A stretch of 64,000 bases of DNA from Paenibacillus lautus NBRC 15380 (GCF_004000945.1 NZ_BIMF01000002.1:496001-560000); one strand, 5' to 3'; positions 17,386 to 26,118 are shown, counted from the stretch's first letter. The notes: generated by a model not told the origin, from the letters alone. Program-made: numbers and translations.

Positions 17386-18182
17386 TAGTTACTGCTCTGC
17401 TTTGAAAGGCTGCTGTATTCCAACTTTATTTGTTCTAACTTTTTTGCTTGTTTAAATGCTCTTACTAAAAATTCTTCAACAGACAGGTTAAGATAATCCC
17501 AGTTCATTGCTTCTATGGAGATGGGTCCTGTATAATCAGCCTCTACTATTTTTCGCATAATTACATCCCAGTCAAGCGTGCCATCAAAAGGCAATCCATG
17601 TTGAGCGTAGCTTCCGTTATTATCATGCAGGTGCATAGCTTTTAATCGTTCACCGTATACGGACAAAAAATCGTATTCTGGATAGTATCGATAGTGGTGA
17701 CTTACATCGTAACAAAATCCGACTTGCGGCGAATCCACTTCGCTCAATACGTGTGTCAAATTTGTTGAATTCCATAAATTCTCTAAAGCAAGGTTAACTC
17801 CTCGCTGTTCCGCTCTGTCCACAATGTGTTTAAATCTATCCATAGCAAAGGGGTTATGTATATGTTCTTCATCCGGAAGATGTATGACCATTGTTGGTAT
17901 TTCTAGATTCGAACAGTCTTCAATACATTCCAGATAGCAATTGACCAAATCTTCACCCGCCAAATTAGCTAACCAAAGATCATTTTGATTTTCGATGGGG
18001 GCATGAATATTCTCTATCGTTAGCCCCGCTTCTCGTGCAAGTCGTGCTCCGCTTCGGTATTCTCCACGACCAAAGCCTTCACTCCACCACAACATTACCC
18101 CATCAAAACCTACTTTCTTGATCAAGCGATATCGTTCTTCAATAGGCAGTTCATATCCGAACCAATCATAGATACTAATCAT
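17379..18182 (-). CDS. Sugar phosphate isomerase/epimerase, TIM-barrel (c20)
   Basis: 267 residues, the usual length of the AP-endonuclease-2/xylose-isomerase-like TIM barrel. Metal-ligand motifs appear in order: VIHLPD, LALENLW (Glu), VGFCYDVSHHY (Asp and His), MHLHDN and ISIEAMNWD (Glu). It probably interconverts a ketose and aldose or epimerises a sugar. AAAGGAG precedes ATG at 18182. The last codon and stop overlap the attC core (GTATAAC), a hallmark of compact cassettes. Confidence 0.85.
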   Translation of the reverse strand: MISIYDWFGYELPIEERYRLIKKVGFDGVMLWWSEGFGRGEYRSGARLAREAGLTIENIHAPIENQNDLWLANLAGEDLVNCYLECIEDCSNLEIPTMVIHLPDEEHIHNPFAMDRFKHIVDRAEQRGVNLALENLWNSTNLTHVLSEVDSPQVGFCYDVSHHYRYYPEYDFLSVYGERLKAMHLHDNNGSYAQHGLPFDGTLDWDVIMRKIVEADYTGPISIEAMNWDYLNLSVEEFLVRAFKQAKKLEQIKLEYSSLSKQSSNYV

Positions 18183-18288
18183 ATTAAACGCTCCTTTTCT
18201 CTTAAGGAATGATTCATGTTCTTTAAGTTCACCTGAAATAGCAGATGTGCTGATTTAGAAAAAAGATTAATTTCGATTTGAGTAATTA

Positions 18289-18416
18289 CGTATAACGTTC
18301 CTTGAGAATTCACGACGCTAGACGAAGTCGAGTGTGTCCGACTACTCATGCTTCCCTGCCAATATCTCCTGCCGGACCAAGGGCGAATGCCCGATGCGTG
18401 AATATGGTGTTATGTG
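18289..18416 (-). repeat. attC-like site, short class (c21)
   Basis: Ends CGTATAACGTTCCTTGAGAA and GCGTGAATATGGTGTTATGTG. The left inner arm is GAATTCACG; inner pair GTCCG and CCGGAC. Confidence 0.85.
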
Positions 18417-18448
18417 ATGCCAACGACTTCCTCGAATTACTTATGGGT

Positions 18449-19114
18449 TTAACGTGAAGCAGTCATATACAAATTATATAAATTAGTACATTGGTCAAAA
18501 CATTCCAGATATAAAATTCTGATTTCATCATTAGAGCATAACTTTAGATAACTTTCTGAATTTATGATCTCTTTGATGGGTAACATCTCATGATAATATT
18601 CCGGGCTATTCTCCTTCATTAAGATATCTTTATATCTACTAAGTACCTCTACATAAACATTATCAATAAGTCGATATTGACACTTACTGAGCTCCATCAG
18701 GAAGAATTTCTGTATTTCTCTCGCCAAAAACGAACCATTATTATAGGGAGGAGTACCGAAAAAGCAATTACTTACAGGAGACCTATACCAGTAATGATCT
18801 TTGTGCCAATGCTTTGTAACAATAAAAGAGTGCCACTTTCGAATTTCTTCATAACGAGATCCTAACACTTGAAAGTGGCTTGAATACAGTCGCTCAGTGG
18901 ATTGTGATAGCAAGTAATTGATTATTTCTTCATTAGTATTTAATTGTGTGACCTTGGTTATCGAACACCAGCAAATATAGTTATTATCTATTTTTCCCAA
19001 TAGGCATACTTCTTCACCAGGGCTAACATATATCTCAAAATAAAAATCTTTATTGCTAATATCATAATTCGGCTTAACACTATTCTTTGTTGTAATAAGG
19101 TTGTATTCAAACAT
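18449..19114 (-). CDS. Hypothetical protein (c21)
   Basis: 221 residues, no family recognised. There is no signal peptide or membrane helix. The first 60 residues look beta-rich (FYFEIYVSPGEEVCLLGKI), the rest helical, with a Trp/His-rich centre (HWHKDHYWYRSPVS) and several Cys residues. AAGGAGT precedes ATG at 19114 by about 7 bases. Single-gene cassette. Confidence 0.65.
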   Translation of the reverse strand: MFEYNLITTKNSVKPNYDISNKDFYFEIYVSPGEEVCLLGKIDNNYICWCSITKVTQLNTNEEIINYLLSQSTERLYSSHFQVLGSRYEEIRKWHSFIVTKHWHKDHYWYRSPVSNCFFGTPPYNNGSFLAREIQKFFLMELSKCQYRLIDNVYVEVLSRYKDILMKENSPEYYHEMLPIKEIINSESYLKLCSNDEIRILYLECFDQCTNLYNLYMTASR

Positions 19115-19151
19115 TATAATGACTCCTTTATCAGAGTTTTCGCTGGTTTCA

Positions 19152-19303
19152 CATAACGTTCAGGCATTCACGAACCCTCACCGGCTTAAGCGCGTAGCGC
19201 GGGTCTTAGTCGGTGCAGAGTTGTCCGCTGAAACAACTTCTCCGAAAATACTTCTTACGGACCGAGGGGCGTCAGCCCCTATGCGTGAATGCCATGTTAT
19301 GCG
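19152..19303 (-). repeat. attC-like site (c22)
   Basis: Ends CATAACGTTCAGGCATTCACG and GCGTGAATGCCATGTTATGCG. GGCATTCACG pairs with CGTGAATGCC over 10 bp, another compensated variant. Central arm CACCGGCTTAAGCGCG. Confidence 0.9.
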
Positions 19304-19344
19304 ATGCCCCTGACTTCCTCGAAATACTACATCATTACTGGTCT

Positions 19345-19719
19345 CTAATAGTTCTCTAATTCTCTTTCCAAATCGCATTTTAGCACTTCCACTTCTAATA
19401 CTGCCGAATCATCATTATTAAAAAATATAGAGGGTTTAACTCCATCTTCTACCATTCTCAACAAAAACAACTCAATGAATTCCTGAAGATCGATGGCTTC
19501 TGACTTATAATTATTCCAATCACCAATTGCACAGTATTCGGCAAACTCTTTCCGAGGCCAAAAAGGAAATAAGTAATTCCCCTCATCGTCAGCGCTTGCT
19601 GCCCAGCCATCATCATATAATCCCCAAATCTCTTCTCGGTCTACGACTTGCTTAATGAAATACTCATATCGGATATTGGCCGGTTGCTTAATGAGCGATT
19701 CAAACTCTTTATTGTTCAT
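19345..19719 (-). CDS. DUF2750-family protein (c22)
   Basis: 124 residues from ATG at 19719 (AAGGTG about 8 bases upstream; a second upstream ATG at 19743 has no site). The order of motifs fits DUF2750: EYFIKQVVDREEIWGLYDDG, then an acidic DDEGNYLFPFWPRKEFAEYC, then an Asp/Glu-rich C-terminus. The family's function is not established. Single-gene cassette. Confidence 0.8.
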   Translation of the reverse strand: MNNKEFESLIKQPANIRYEYFIKQVVDREEIWGLYDDGWAASADDEGNYLFPFWPRKEFAEYCAIGDWNNYKSEAIDLQEFIELFLLRMVEDGVKPSIFFNNDDSAVLEVEVLKCDLERELENY

Positions 19720-19762
19720 TTTCTCTACACCTTTTGTTTTCATTTTTCTATCAGGGGTTTCG

Positions 19763-19923
19763 CATAACGTTCCTGTATCTACGGACCCCAGAGGCTTAAG
19801 GCGCGAATGCGCCGGGTCCCACGGACTTAGCCTCGAAGGGTTGTGAGCTGAATCCGCTTCTCTGCTTGCCTCTTCTGCGAACCAATGGCCGAACGGCCCG
19901 AAGCGTAGATACTATGTTGAGTG
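19763..19923 (-). repeat. attC-like site (c23)
   Basis: Ends CATAACGTTCCTGTATCTACG and GCGTAGATACTATGTTGAGTG. CTACG/CGTAG-type arms; the right core is GTTGAGTG. Confidence 0.87.
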
Positions 19924-19962
19924 ATGTATTCGTCATCCTCGATCAAGCTTCAGATAATGTTC

Positions 19963-20430
19963 CTAATTTCGTATATCTTTGTAAACAAATTCTTTATATT
20001 TCATAAATCCTTTGTTCTTATAGAAACTCCTAGCTACTTCATTGTTCACCCAATAATCTAATTCAATTTTATTTACTTTATTACTTTCAGCTACTTCAAT
20101 AACTTTATTTATTAATCCATTTCCTACTCCCCTATGCCTAAATGCACTAAGGACATTCAGATGATGAATAAATAGAGATTGATACGCATTACGGAATGCA
20201 CTTTCTTTATACTCTCGTAACTCCACCCAAGCATATCCCAATACTTGATCTTCTTCTCGCGCAACATAAAAGATAAATCTTGGGTCGTTTATGATTTGTT
20301 TAAAAAAAGTTTTCGCAGCATCGGGATCATATTGTTTAAAATACTCAGGATACATCTGTCTATGTAATTCTTGAACTTCCTGATTCAGCCTACTAATAAG
20401 CTCGTAATCATATGTTTGTAAGACTTCCAT
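19963..20430 (-). CDS. GNAT acetyltransferase (c23)
   Basis: 155 residues from ATG at 20430 (GAGGTG upstream). The acetyl-CoA loop is FRHRGVGNGLI near residues 98-108 (R-x-x-G-x-G), preceded by HHLNVLSAF, the family's strand 4, and followed by NNEVARSFYKNKGF, the standard final helix and strand. It should acetylate an amine; the substrate is unknown. The stop codon is about 40 bases from the attC core. Confidence 0.87.
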   Translation of the reverse strand: MEVLQTYDYELISRLNQEVQELHRQMYPEYFKQYDPDAAKTFFKQIINDPRFIFYVAREEDQVLGYAWVELREYKESAFRNAYQSLFIHHLNVLSAFRHRGVGNGLINKVIEVAESNKVNKIELDYWVNNEVARSFYKNKGFMKYKEFVYKDIRN

Positions 20431-20482
20431 ATCCCACCTCATATAAGCTTCTATCGATTTAAAATGTTCTTACGAATATTTC

Positions 20483-20629
20483 ACTTAACGTTTTTGTATT
20501 CACGACGCGAGCCGGCCTTAGATAGATCTTATCTTAGGCCGGCTCGGGTATCGTCTGAGTTATCTCCCATGATTATACATCGGACGATCAAGGGGCGTAA
20601 GCCCCGCAGCTTGAATATTATGTTATAGG
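20483..20629 (-). repeat. attC-like site, GATA-stem class (c24)
   Basis: Ends ACTTAACGTTTTTGTATTCACG and GCTTGAATATTATGTTATAGG. Central stem GAGCCGGCC/GGCCGGCTC capped by TTAGATAGATCTTATCTTA. Confidence 0.9.
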
Positions 20630-20662
20630 ATGTCAACGACTACTTCGAAATTGCTAAACACT

Positions 20663-21019
20663 CTAAGATTTCATTTCATTTATTATTCTTTGGAGACCTG
20701 ATAGATTTCCCTTGCCTAATGTTGAATAATAATTGACATGCTTTTGAGATGCTATTAAAGCTTTTGTAAAATATTCTTTCCCAAAATCTTTCTTTATACT
20801 TTCAAATAAAAACTTATTGGTTTCATTATTAAATGCTCTCTTGTATACTTCTCCATTCATCATCGCAAGAAATATGGTTATAAACGCTTGTGCTGATCCT
20901 TCATTCATTCCTGTAATCTTATTAAATTCTATTTTCCCTTCAGTTCTTGTAATATGCCCTAAGTATACCTTCTTAGCTATTTCATAAGCGGCTTCGCTCA
21001 TTTCCATAGTGATTTTCAT
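20663..21019 (-). CDS. Hypothetical protein (c24)
   Basis: 118 residues, mostly helical, not named. The conserved-looking core is KKVYLGHITRTEGK, NEGSAQAFITIFLAMMNGE and a C-terminal LGKGNLSGLQRII, which I have the impression recurs in small Firmicute proteins, sometimes beside nuclease domains; I cannot confirm that here. AGGAGAACGT precedes ATG at 21019. No membrane segment. Confidence 0.68.
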   Translation of the reverse strand: MKITMEMSEAAYEIAKKVYLGHITRTEGKIEFNKITGMNEGSAQAFITIFLAMMNGEVYKRAFNNETNKFLFESIKKDFGKEYFTKALIASQKHVNYYSTLGKGNLSGLQRIINEMKS

Positions 21020-21064
21020 ACGTTCTCCTATAATTAGATGATGTTATTTATACTCGTTGATTTC

Positions 21065-21177
21065 CTATAACGTCGAACTTGCCTATAGCAGGTTGTCACG
21101 TGAATAAACACCCCTTCCAAAGGCATCACCAGTGACCGAGGAGCGAATGCGACGATGTATTAATGCTTTGTTATAAG
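21065..21177 (-). repeat. attC-like site, degenerate left half (c25)
   Basis: Ends CTATAACGTCGAACTTGCC and ATTAATGCTTTGTTATAAG. The usual TTCACG arm is missing on the left; only cores and spacing are conserved. Confidence 0.7.
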
Positions 21178-21255
21178 ATGTCAGCGCCTACATCGAATTT
21201 CTTACAATACTGAATTGTTCTTTTGTTTAAATACTAACCTTTTTTTATAAAAACT

Positions 21256-21606
21256 TTAATTGTTCAAGAGATCCCATAAGAATCCTTCATTCATTCTAAG
21301 AAGAACACCCAATACACCAAGTGTTCTTACAGTCAATTTTTCACCATCTTCGTATTCATACCTTTTTTCATATGAGGCAAAAAATGCTGAGTTTCTAAAG
21401 TGAGATGACTTAAAATCAATTCTTTTCTCATCCTTATAACATACATCGATTAAGTACTTATCAAATTCACATCTAATACCATATTCCTGTAAAATCCACT
21501 TCTCAAATCTTTCATGAGAAGGCGTAGTTATTAACATTATGCTTAAACTAATAATTAAACCTATTGCAATACTCCTCAATATTTTTTTTATCTTAATTAA
21601 AATCAC
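21256..21606 (-). CDS. Small protein with N-terminal membrane segment (c25)
   Basis: 116 residues. A basic start (KIKKILR) and hydrophobic stretch at about 11-27 form a signal anchor or uncleaved signal. After it, TTPSHERFEKWI reminds me of the short conserved region of DUF4359-type Firmicute proteins, but this is weak. Two Cys residues lie outside the membrane. The start is taken as GTG at 21606, although the ribosome binding site is poor. Function unknown. Confidence 0.6.
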   Translation of the reverse strand: MILIKIKKILRSIAIGLIISLSIMLITTPSHERFEKWILQEYGIRCEFDKYLIDVCYKDEKRIDFKSSHFRNSAFFASYEKRYEYEDGEKLTVRTLGVLGVLLRMNEGFLWDLLNN

Positions 21607-21686
21607 TTCTCAATTACTTCAATGCTTTACTGAATTTATCCATTATATGAAACTATAATTTGCATTGAAGTGTTTGCTCTGATTTC

Positions 21687-21851
21687 TTATAACGTTCTTG
21701 TGTTCAGACGCCGAGAGGCTTAAGGCCACGAAGTGGCCGGCTGCGCTTGCGCAGTTAGCCTCACAGGTGTGTCCGCCTGAATCCGCTTCTCCGAAATGCC
21801 TCGGGCGGACTGAGGGTTGAATGACCCGATGTGTGAACACGTTTTTATAGG
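21687..21851 (-). repeat. attC-like site (c26)
   Basis: Ends TTATAACGTTCTTGTGTTCA and GTGTGAACACGTTTTTATAGG. GTGTTCA pairs with TGAACAC, again a two-sided change. The right core carries extra T's. Confidence 0.82.
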
Positions 21852-21886
21852 ATATAAGCGCCTTCTTGAATAACTTCCAAAGCACT

Positions 21887-22027
21887 TTACAATTTAAATT
21901 TGCCTAAAATTATTTTCATTCCTTGCTGGTGGCATTTCATAACAGCATTGTGATTTCTTTCTGAAATTCGCTTTTCAGAATCTAGAAAAGTTCCATCTAG
22001 ATCTAGTACAATTGTTGAATACTTCAT
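21887..22027 (-). pseudogene. Truncated HAD/Cof-type phosphatase, 46 residues (c26)
   Basis: ATG at 22027 follows AAAGGAG by about 7 bases. The peptide opens with VLDLDGTFLDSEKRIS, HAD motif I of the Cof/YbiV type, then a cap-start helix (NHNAVMKCHQQG) and KIIL, where intact members continue into a T/S-G-R motif II. Here it instead reads GKFKL and stops at 21887. The rest of the enzyme is missing, yet the stub has its own attC on each side, so the truncation happened inside the cassette. Confidence 0.8.
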
Positions 22028-22058
22028 TGATTTCTCCTTTCGCGCTTCTGGTCATTTC

Positions 22059-22247
22059 ACCTAACGTTTTGTGTTCACGAGCCCGAAAGGCTTAAGCTGC
22101 CCATCTATCCAGCGCAGCGATTGATTCTTGCCGGGTGGCTCCGCCACTTAGCCTTGTAGGGTTGTCCGGCTGACTCCACTTCTTGGCTTCTCAACTTCTG
22201 CCGGACCGAGGAGCGGATGCGACGATGCGTGAACATGGTGTTATACG
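22059..22247 (-). repeat. attC-like site (c27)
   Basis: Ends ACCTAACGTTTTGTGTTCACG and GCGTGAACATGGTGTTATACG. Central arm GCCGGGTGGCTCCGCCACTTA; inner pair GTCCGGC and GCCGGAC. Confidence 0.88.
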
Positions 22248-22265
22248 ACGCACCTCTTGCATTAC

Positions 22266-22514
22266 CTACAAAGGGTTTAAATCCTGCCCTGTCCCAGAAT
22301 CTTTTCCCCTCTCTACAAAATTAATATGCTGAAACCCCATGTCCTTGAAATTTTGCATTGCCCTTTGTGCATATCTATTATTTTCTTTCATAGGGGATGC
22401 TGTTGTAATAATAGAGACCTTTAATTGAGAAATATCTCTATCAATAAAATCCAGAAATTGATTTTTAATATCTTCAGTATAAAAACCACAAGAGGTTAGT
22501 AACAAGCCACTCAT
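22266..22514 (-). pseudogene. Truncated peptidase E (S51)/class I glutamine-amidotransferase-like protein (c27)
   Basis: 82 residues from ATG at 22514 (GGGGAT upstream). The N-terminus LLLTSCGFYTEDI, then KVSIITTASPMKENN and MGFQHINFVE match the first third of S51-type peptidase E proteins of about 200 residues. The catalytic Ser and His regions that follow in the family are absent; the frame ends in an unrelated-looking GKDSGTGQDLNPL tail. Probably inactive. With c26 it is the second 3'-truncated gene in adjacent cassettes. Confidence 0.7.
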
Positions 22515-22582
22515 TGAAATCCCCGTCCTTAAATAATAGTTTATCTAATCTTTATAATTTAATTAAGCATTCCCCTGATTTC

Positions 22583-22730
22583 TGCTAACGTTGTTGTATT
22601 CGCGACGTCCATTCCCCTCAGATAGCTCTTATCTTAGGGAAATGGATGTATCTGCCTGATTCACTTCCTCGAAAATAGTTCTGGCAGATCAAGGGCCGTA
22701 TGGCCCGCAGCGTGAATATTGTGTTATATG
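22583..22730 (-). repeat. attC-like site, GATA-stem class (c28)
   Basis: Ends TGCTAACGTTGTTGTATTCGCG and GCGTGAATATTGTGTTATATG. Central stem TCCATTCCC/GGGAAATGGA capped by TCAGATAGCTCTTATCTTA. Confidence 0.88.
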
Positions 22731-22754
22731 CTGTCCCAGCCTTCTATGAACACC

Positions 22755-23933
22755 CTATATATCATTGATTTCAATCGGAATTTTTGTTATACATGGATCT
22801 CCATACATTTGGTATAACTCCCCGTTTATAGCTACCGTAATGCTATCAAGTCCAACAAAAGGAATTATTGGAATTATAGTTACTTGTACCTCGCAGTATT
22901 GCTTAGCTTTTTCTAGCCAACTACCAATAACAGGTATAATATCACCTGATATAGAATAATTCTCGGTAAACTCGGTTTTTATCGTGTTTCTGCTCTTACT
23001 AACTACTACCTTGTTCAGCCAATCTCTACTTGTGTCATATTGGAAGAAACACCATAGTTGACAAAGTTGAATTTCAGGTACTTGTTGCTCTTTATCATGG
23101 TGATATCCAATCGATAATACGCCACAGTCAAGGATATTCTCCAAGTTTTCAATGCAGTTATAATAAGATATGGCCCATAACACTGTATTCTGTACTTCTT
23201 GAATGTTGTAGAATGCCTCTATGAATTCTTTGTTAGAAGCTATTAGTTCATTATTGAGTGAATATAGATTTCCCTCAATAATTTTATAGTCATTATGACC
23301 AAAACTATTTCTTAGCTTCGGAAGGTATGCTTTTGAAATTGCTTCAGCTAATTTCGGGAATGACTGCAACCCTGAAATTATGTAATCTACTGCAACTCCT
23401 TTACGCAACCTTCCAGATCTATCACGTAAGTTATTCAGTTCAGTATCTAAAATACTGTCTGATATTACCTTTCTCAGAACAGCTAACAAAATAAGAATCT
23501 CATCAATTTCATACTTACTTTGGTATGCACTGAGAGTAATTTGATTCAACTCAACACGTTCTATACGCAGATCTGTAAATAAACGAGTGAATTGAAAAAC
23601 ATTATTCCATCTATTATTAAAGTTATTAAATAGAGAATCCTGAAGTAACTTAAATCTCTCATAATTCTCTGGTTCAGAATTAATCATTTGATTTATCAAT
23701 TTATATAGTTCTTGATGTATTTCCCCTTCATCTGTTATATCTTTCATAAAATAGATAAGGCTATGTCTATAAAATGAATAAGCTTCTTCGCTTTGCATAA
23801 ATATAGTTTGATATGCAGGCGGAATATCATCTTCATGAATAGGTAATGCGTTTTCTTGTTGAATCCAACTCTCATACTTAATGTGTCGAAGTATTAGTCT
23901 ATCGACGACTTCACGATCAATCAATGTGATCAC
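22755..23933 (-). CDS. Hypothetical protein with HEPN-like R-x4-H motif (c28)
   Basis: 392 residues, not a named family. The first 280 residues are helical. LPKLRNSFGHNDYKI near residue 205 gives Arg-x4-His in the context usual for HEPN domains (LRNxxGHN). The C-terminal 110 residues are beta-rich (VTIIPIIPFVGLDSITVAI). By analogy HEPN domains are RNases or RNA binders in toxin and defence systems, so this is a candidate effector; the evidence is one motif. Translation likely starts at GTG 23933, with GAGGAG just upstream. Confidence 0.6.
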   Translation of the reverse strand: MITLIDREVVDRLILRHIKYESWIQQENALPIHEDDIPPAYQTIFMQSEEAYSFYRHSLIYFMKDITDEGEIHQELYKLINQMINSEPENYERFKLLQDSLFNNFNNRWNNVFQFTRLFTDLRIERVELNQITLSAYQSKYEIDEILILLAVLRKVISDSILDTELNNLRDRSGRLRKGVAVDYIISGLQSFPKLAEAISKAYLPKLRNSFGHNDYKIIEGNLYSLNNELIASNKEFIEAFYNIQEVQNTVLWAISYYNCIENLENILDCGVLSIGYHHDKEQQVPEIQLCQLWCFFQYDTSRDWLNKVVVSKSRNTIKTEFTENYSISGDIIPVIGSWLEKAKQYCEVQVTIIPIIPFVGLDSITVAINGELYQMYGDPCITKIPIEINDI

Positions 23934-23966
23934 ACACTCCTCTTTATATTTATTAGCAGGGATTGC

Positions 23967-24141
23967 ATATAACGTTCTTGTATTTACGACGTCGATCTTC
24001 CTTAGATAGCTCCTATCTTAGGGAGATCGATGTGTCCGGCTTATTCACTCCCCAGTATCTGAGATCACTTCAATCGAATCCTCTTCAACTTCGGCCGGAC
24101 CAAAGGGGCGAAGCCCCAATGCGTGAATACTTTGTTATACG
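23967..24141 (-). repeat. attC-like site, GATA-stem class (c29)
   Basis: Ends ATATAACGTTCTTGTATTTACG and GCGTGAATACTTTGTTATACG. Central stem TCGATCTCC-type arms capped by TTAGATAGCTCCTATCTTA. Confidence 0.88.
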
Positions 24142-24166
24142 ACGGTGTTTTGAATAATCCCATAAT

Positions 24167-24742
24167 CTATTGCCTTTTCATCATCATTTCAATAATCTTT
24201 CTGTTATCTCCATCGTCCGGTTCAGCATTATCCCAGTCATGGCCATACATCATATCAGTGTGCCTAATAAGGAAATCAAGTTCAATCCAACGGTTTTCAA
24301 TAATTAACTTAAAAATATATGCTATTTTATTTACCATGAATTTATTGAGTGTTTTCATATCTTCTTGTGAAAGTTGATTATTCGGACTTGCATGCATATC
24401 TTCTACAGGGCCATTTCGAAATGCAAAATGTGTAATTGCTTTTGATATCATGGTCAAATTCTCATCAACCAATAGCTTGTCTCTGTACTTCTCATTAACT
24501 TTCATTGCCTCTTCAGATTTTGCCAATAAGAAATCATCTAATATAGAGTTTCTAATAGTTATACCGTGCTTTTTTCTTCTGTATGAAATTTTAGATTCTT
24601 TTACATCAAATAATTGCGAGATAAGATAATCTGATTTTTCTTCTTCAATAAATAACTTCCTGAGCATTTCTGGAGTAAGTTCTTCTATATTTAACGACAT
24701 TCCTGCTTCTTTTTTTGTTTTGAGTTCTTCATATAACTCCAT
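24167..24742 (-). CDS. Hypothetical helical protein (c29)
   Basis: 191 residues from ATG at 24742 (GGAGG 9 bases upstream; a frame extension upstream runs into the attC). The region at about 45-65 (LRKLFIEEEKSDYLISQLFD) and the following KESKISYRRKKHGI could form a helix-turn-helix-like basic unit. The C-terminal half is helical with FRNGPVEDMH and an acidic tail. No family recognised; a DNA- or RNA-binding role is only a guess. Confidence 0.65.
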   Translation of the reverse strand: MELYEELKTKKEAGMSLNIEELTPEMLRKLFIEEEKSDYLISQLFDVKESKISYRRKKHGITIRNSILDDFLLAKSEEAMKVNEKYRDKLLVDENLTMISKAITHFAFRNGPVEDMHASPNNQLSQEDMKTLNKFMVNKIAYIFKLIIENRWIELDFLIRHTDMMYGHDWDNAEPDDGDNRKIIEMMMKRQ

Positions 24743-24780
24743 AGTGGAAAACCTCCATTCAATACTCTCTTCGTACTGTC

Positions 24781-24904
24781 GTATAACGTTCCACATTCAC
24801 GACGTCCACCGTAGGTGGATGTGTCCCGGCTATTCTTCCTCGCCCTCTGCTTCCGAGACCAAGGGTCAGCTTGCTGGCCCGCAGCGTGAATGTTTTGTTA
24901 TAGG
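24781..24904 (-). repeat. attC-like site, short class (c30)
   Basis: Ends GTATAACGTTCCACATTCACG and GCGTGAATGTTTTGTTATAGG. ACATTCACG pairs with CGTGAATGT, a further compensated variant. Confidence 0.9.
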
Positions 24905-24989
24905 ATGTCAGCGACTTCTTCGAATTACCAACAAATTTATCCTTGTAATCTTAAGCTATCGTACCTGTCGTTAGTTCATTCGACACTTA

Positions 24990-25814
24990 CTATTTCTCAT
25001 AATAATCTTGCCCCCTAAACCCATTAAAAGCGGAAAGAAGTCCGCAAAGACGAAGTCGATCTTGATCGATTAAATGTTTACCGTAAGCCTTAACAAACTG
25101 TTTGGAATAATCATCACTTCTCAGATTAAATTGTAATGACCACAGTCCCCAGAAAATGTCATAGTGCCGATCGCCTATACCACCATAACCTACATCAATA
25201 TATCCAGTCATTTTAAAATCCTGAAGGATTAAGTTAGGTAAGCAGTAGTCACCATGTATAACTACTCTATCTTCTGTGGAATTTTTAAACAAAGATATCA
25301 TATCTTCGTATGCGACTTTGATATTTGAATATCCCAAATACCTAAGCAGACCCTTTTCGACTCCACCCTCGCGATATTTTCTCTCGGCTCGTATAACCAT
25401 TTCCTCTAATCCGTTCGTTATTGGACAATTCACAGGTTGGACTCGATGTAAACTTAAGAGACTTTCAGCAAATACTTCAGATAAATGTCCAGGTTGTTCA
25501 AGGTACTCATCACTTGCTGCATCTGAGCCAGTTAGCCGTTCTGTTACAAAAAAATCATTTGTGTCATTTGAAACGTAATGAACTACTTTTGGACATATTC
25601 CGAAATTGTATAAAAAATTTGTCATTATGGCTTCACAATTCATTTGATCTTTTGAAGTGACCTTAAGGAAATAATCATGAACGGGCCCTTTAATGTGATA
25701 TACAGATGACCTTGAATTGTTCTTTATGATTGTTACCCCTGCATCGATTAAGTATCTTCGTATTTCTGTGGGAAAAGTCTCGTATTCAACTGAATTTATT
25801 GGGGTAATATTCAT
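24990..25814 (-). CDS. APH(3')-like aminoglycoside/small-molecule phosphotransferase (c30)
   Basis: 274 residues, close to the length of APH(3') enzymes. SSVYHIKGPVHDYFLKV supplies the nucleotide-binding strand with its Lys, VIHGDYCLPNLIL (about 187-199) is the catalytic loop with Asp and Asn in the APH(3') form HGDxCxPN, and GYIDVGYGGIGDRHYDI is the metal-binding and family-specific loop. The gene looks intact. It may phosphorylate kanamycin-type aminoglycosides or a related molecule; the sequence cannot decide. GGAGGAG precedes ATG at 25814. Confidence 0.82.
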   Translation of the reverse strand: MNITPINSVEYETFPTEIRRYLIDAGVTIIKNNSRSSVYHIKGPVHDYFLKVTSKDQMNCEAIMTNFLYNFGICPKVVHYVSNDTNDFFVTERLTGSDAASDEYLEQPGHLSEVFAESLLSLHRVQPVNCPITNGLEEMVIRAERKYREGGVEKGLLRYLGYSNIKVAYEDMISLFKNSTEDRVVIHGDYCLPNLILQDFKMTGYIDVGYGGIGDRHYDIFWGLWSLQFNLRSDDYSKQFVKAYGKHLIDQDRLRLCGLLSAFNGFRGQDYYEK

Positions 25815-25963
25815 TGATTTCTCCTCCTAATGAATTCGACTTAATACATTTTCCTGTGCTTAAAAAGTAGGGCAACAAGATACTGTCTCCCTTTTTCAAA
25901 ATAAACTCCCGTTGGCTGAATACCTATTATGGTTTAAATGGTTTTATCGTTTTCGCTGATTTC

Positions 25964-26083
25964 CTATAACGTTCCCGTATTCACGACGTCCGATGAAGTC
26001 GGATGTGTCCGGCTGTCTATACTTCCCTAACCTCTTCTACCGGACAAAGGATGTATACCGATGCGTGAATTTAATGTTAGAAG
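25964..26083 (-). repeat. attC-like site, short class (c31)
   Basis: Ends CTATAACGTTCCCGTATTCACG and GCGTGAATTTAATGTTAGAAG; inner pair GTCCGG and CCGGAC. Confidence 0.88.
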
Positions 26084-26118
26084 AAGTTACTTCCTTCCTT
26101 GGGAAACTCTCAAATCCA

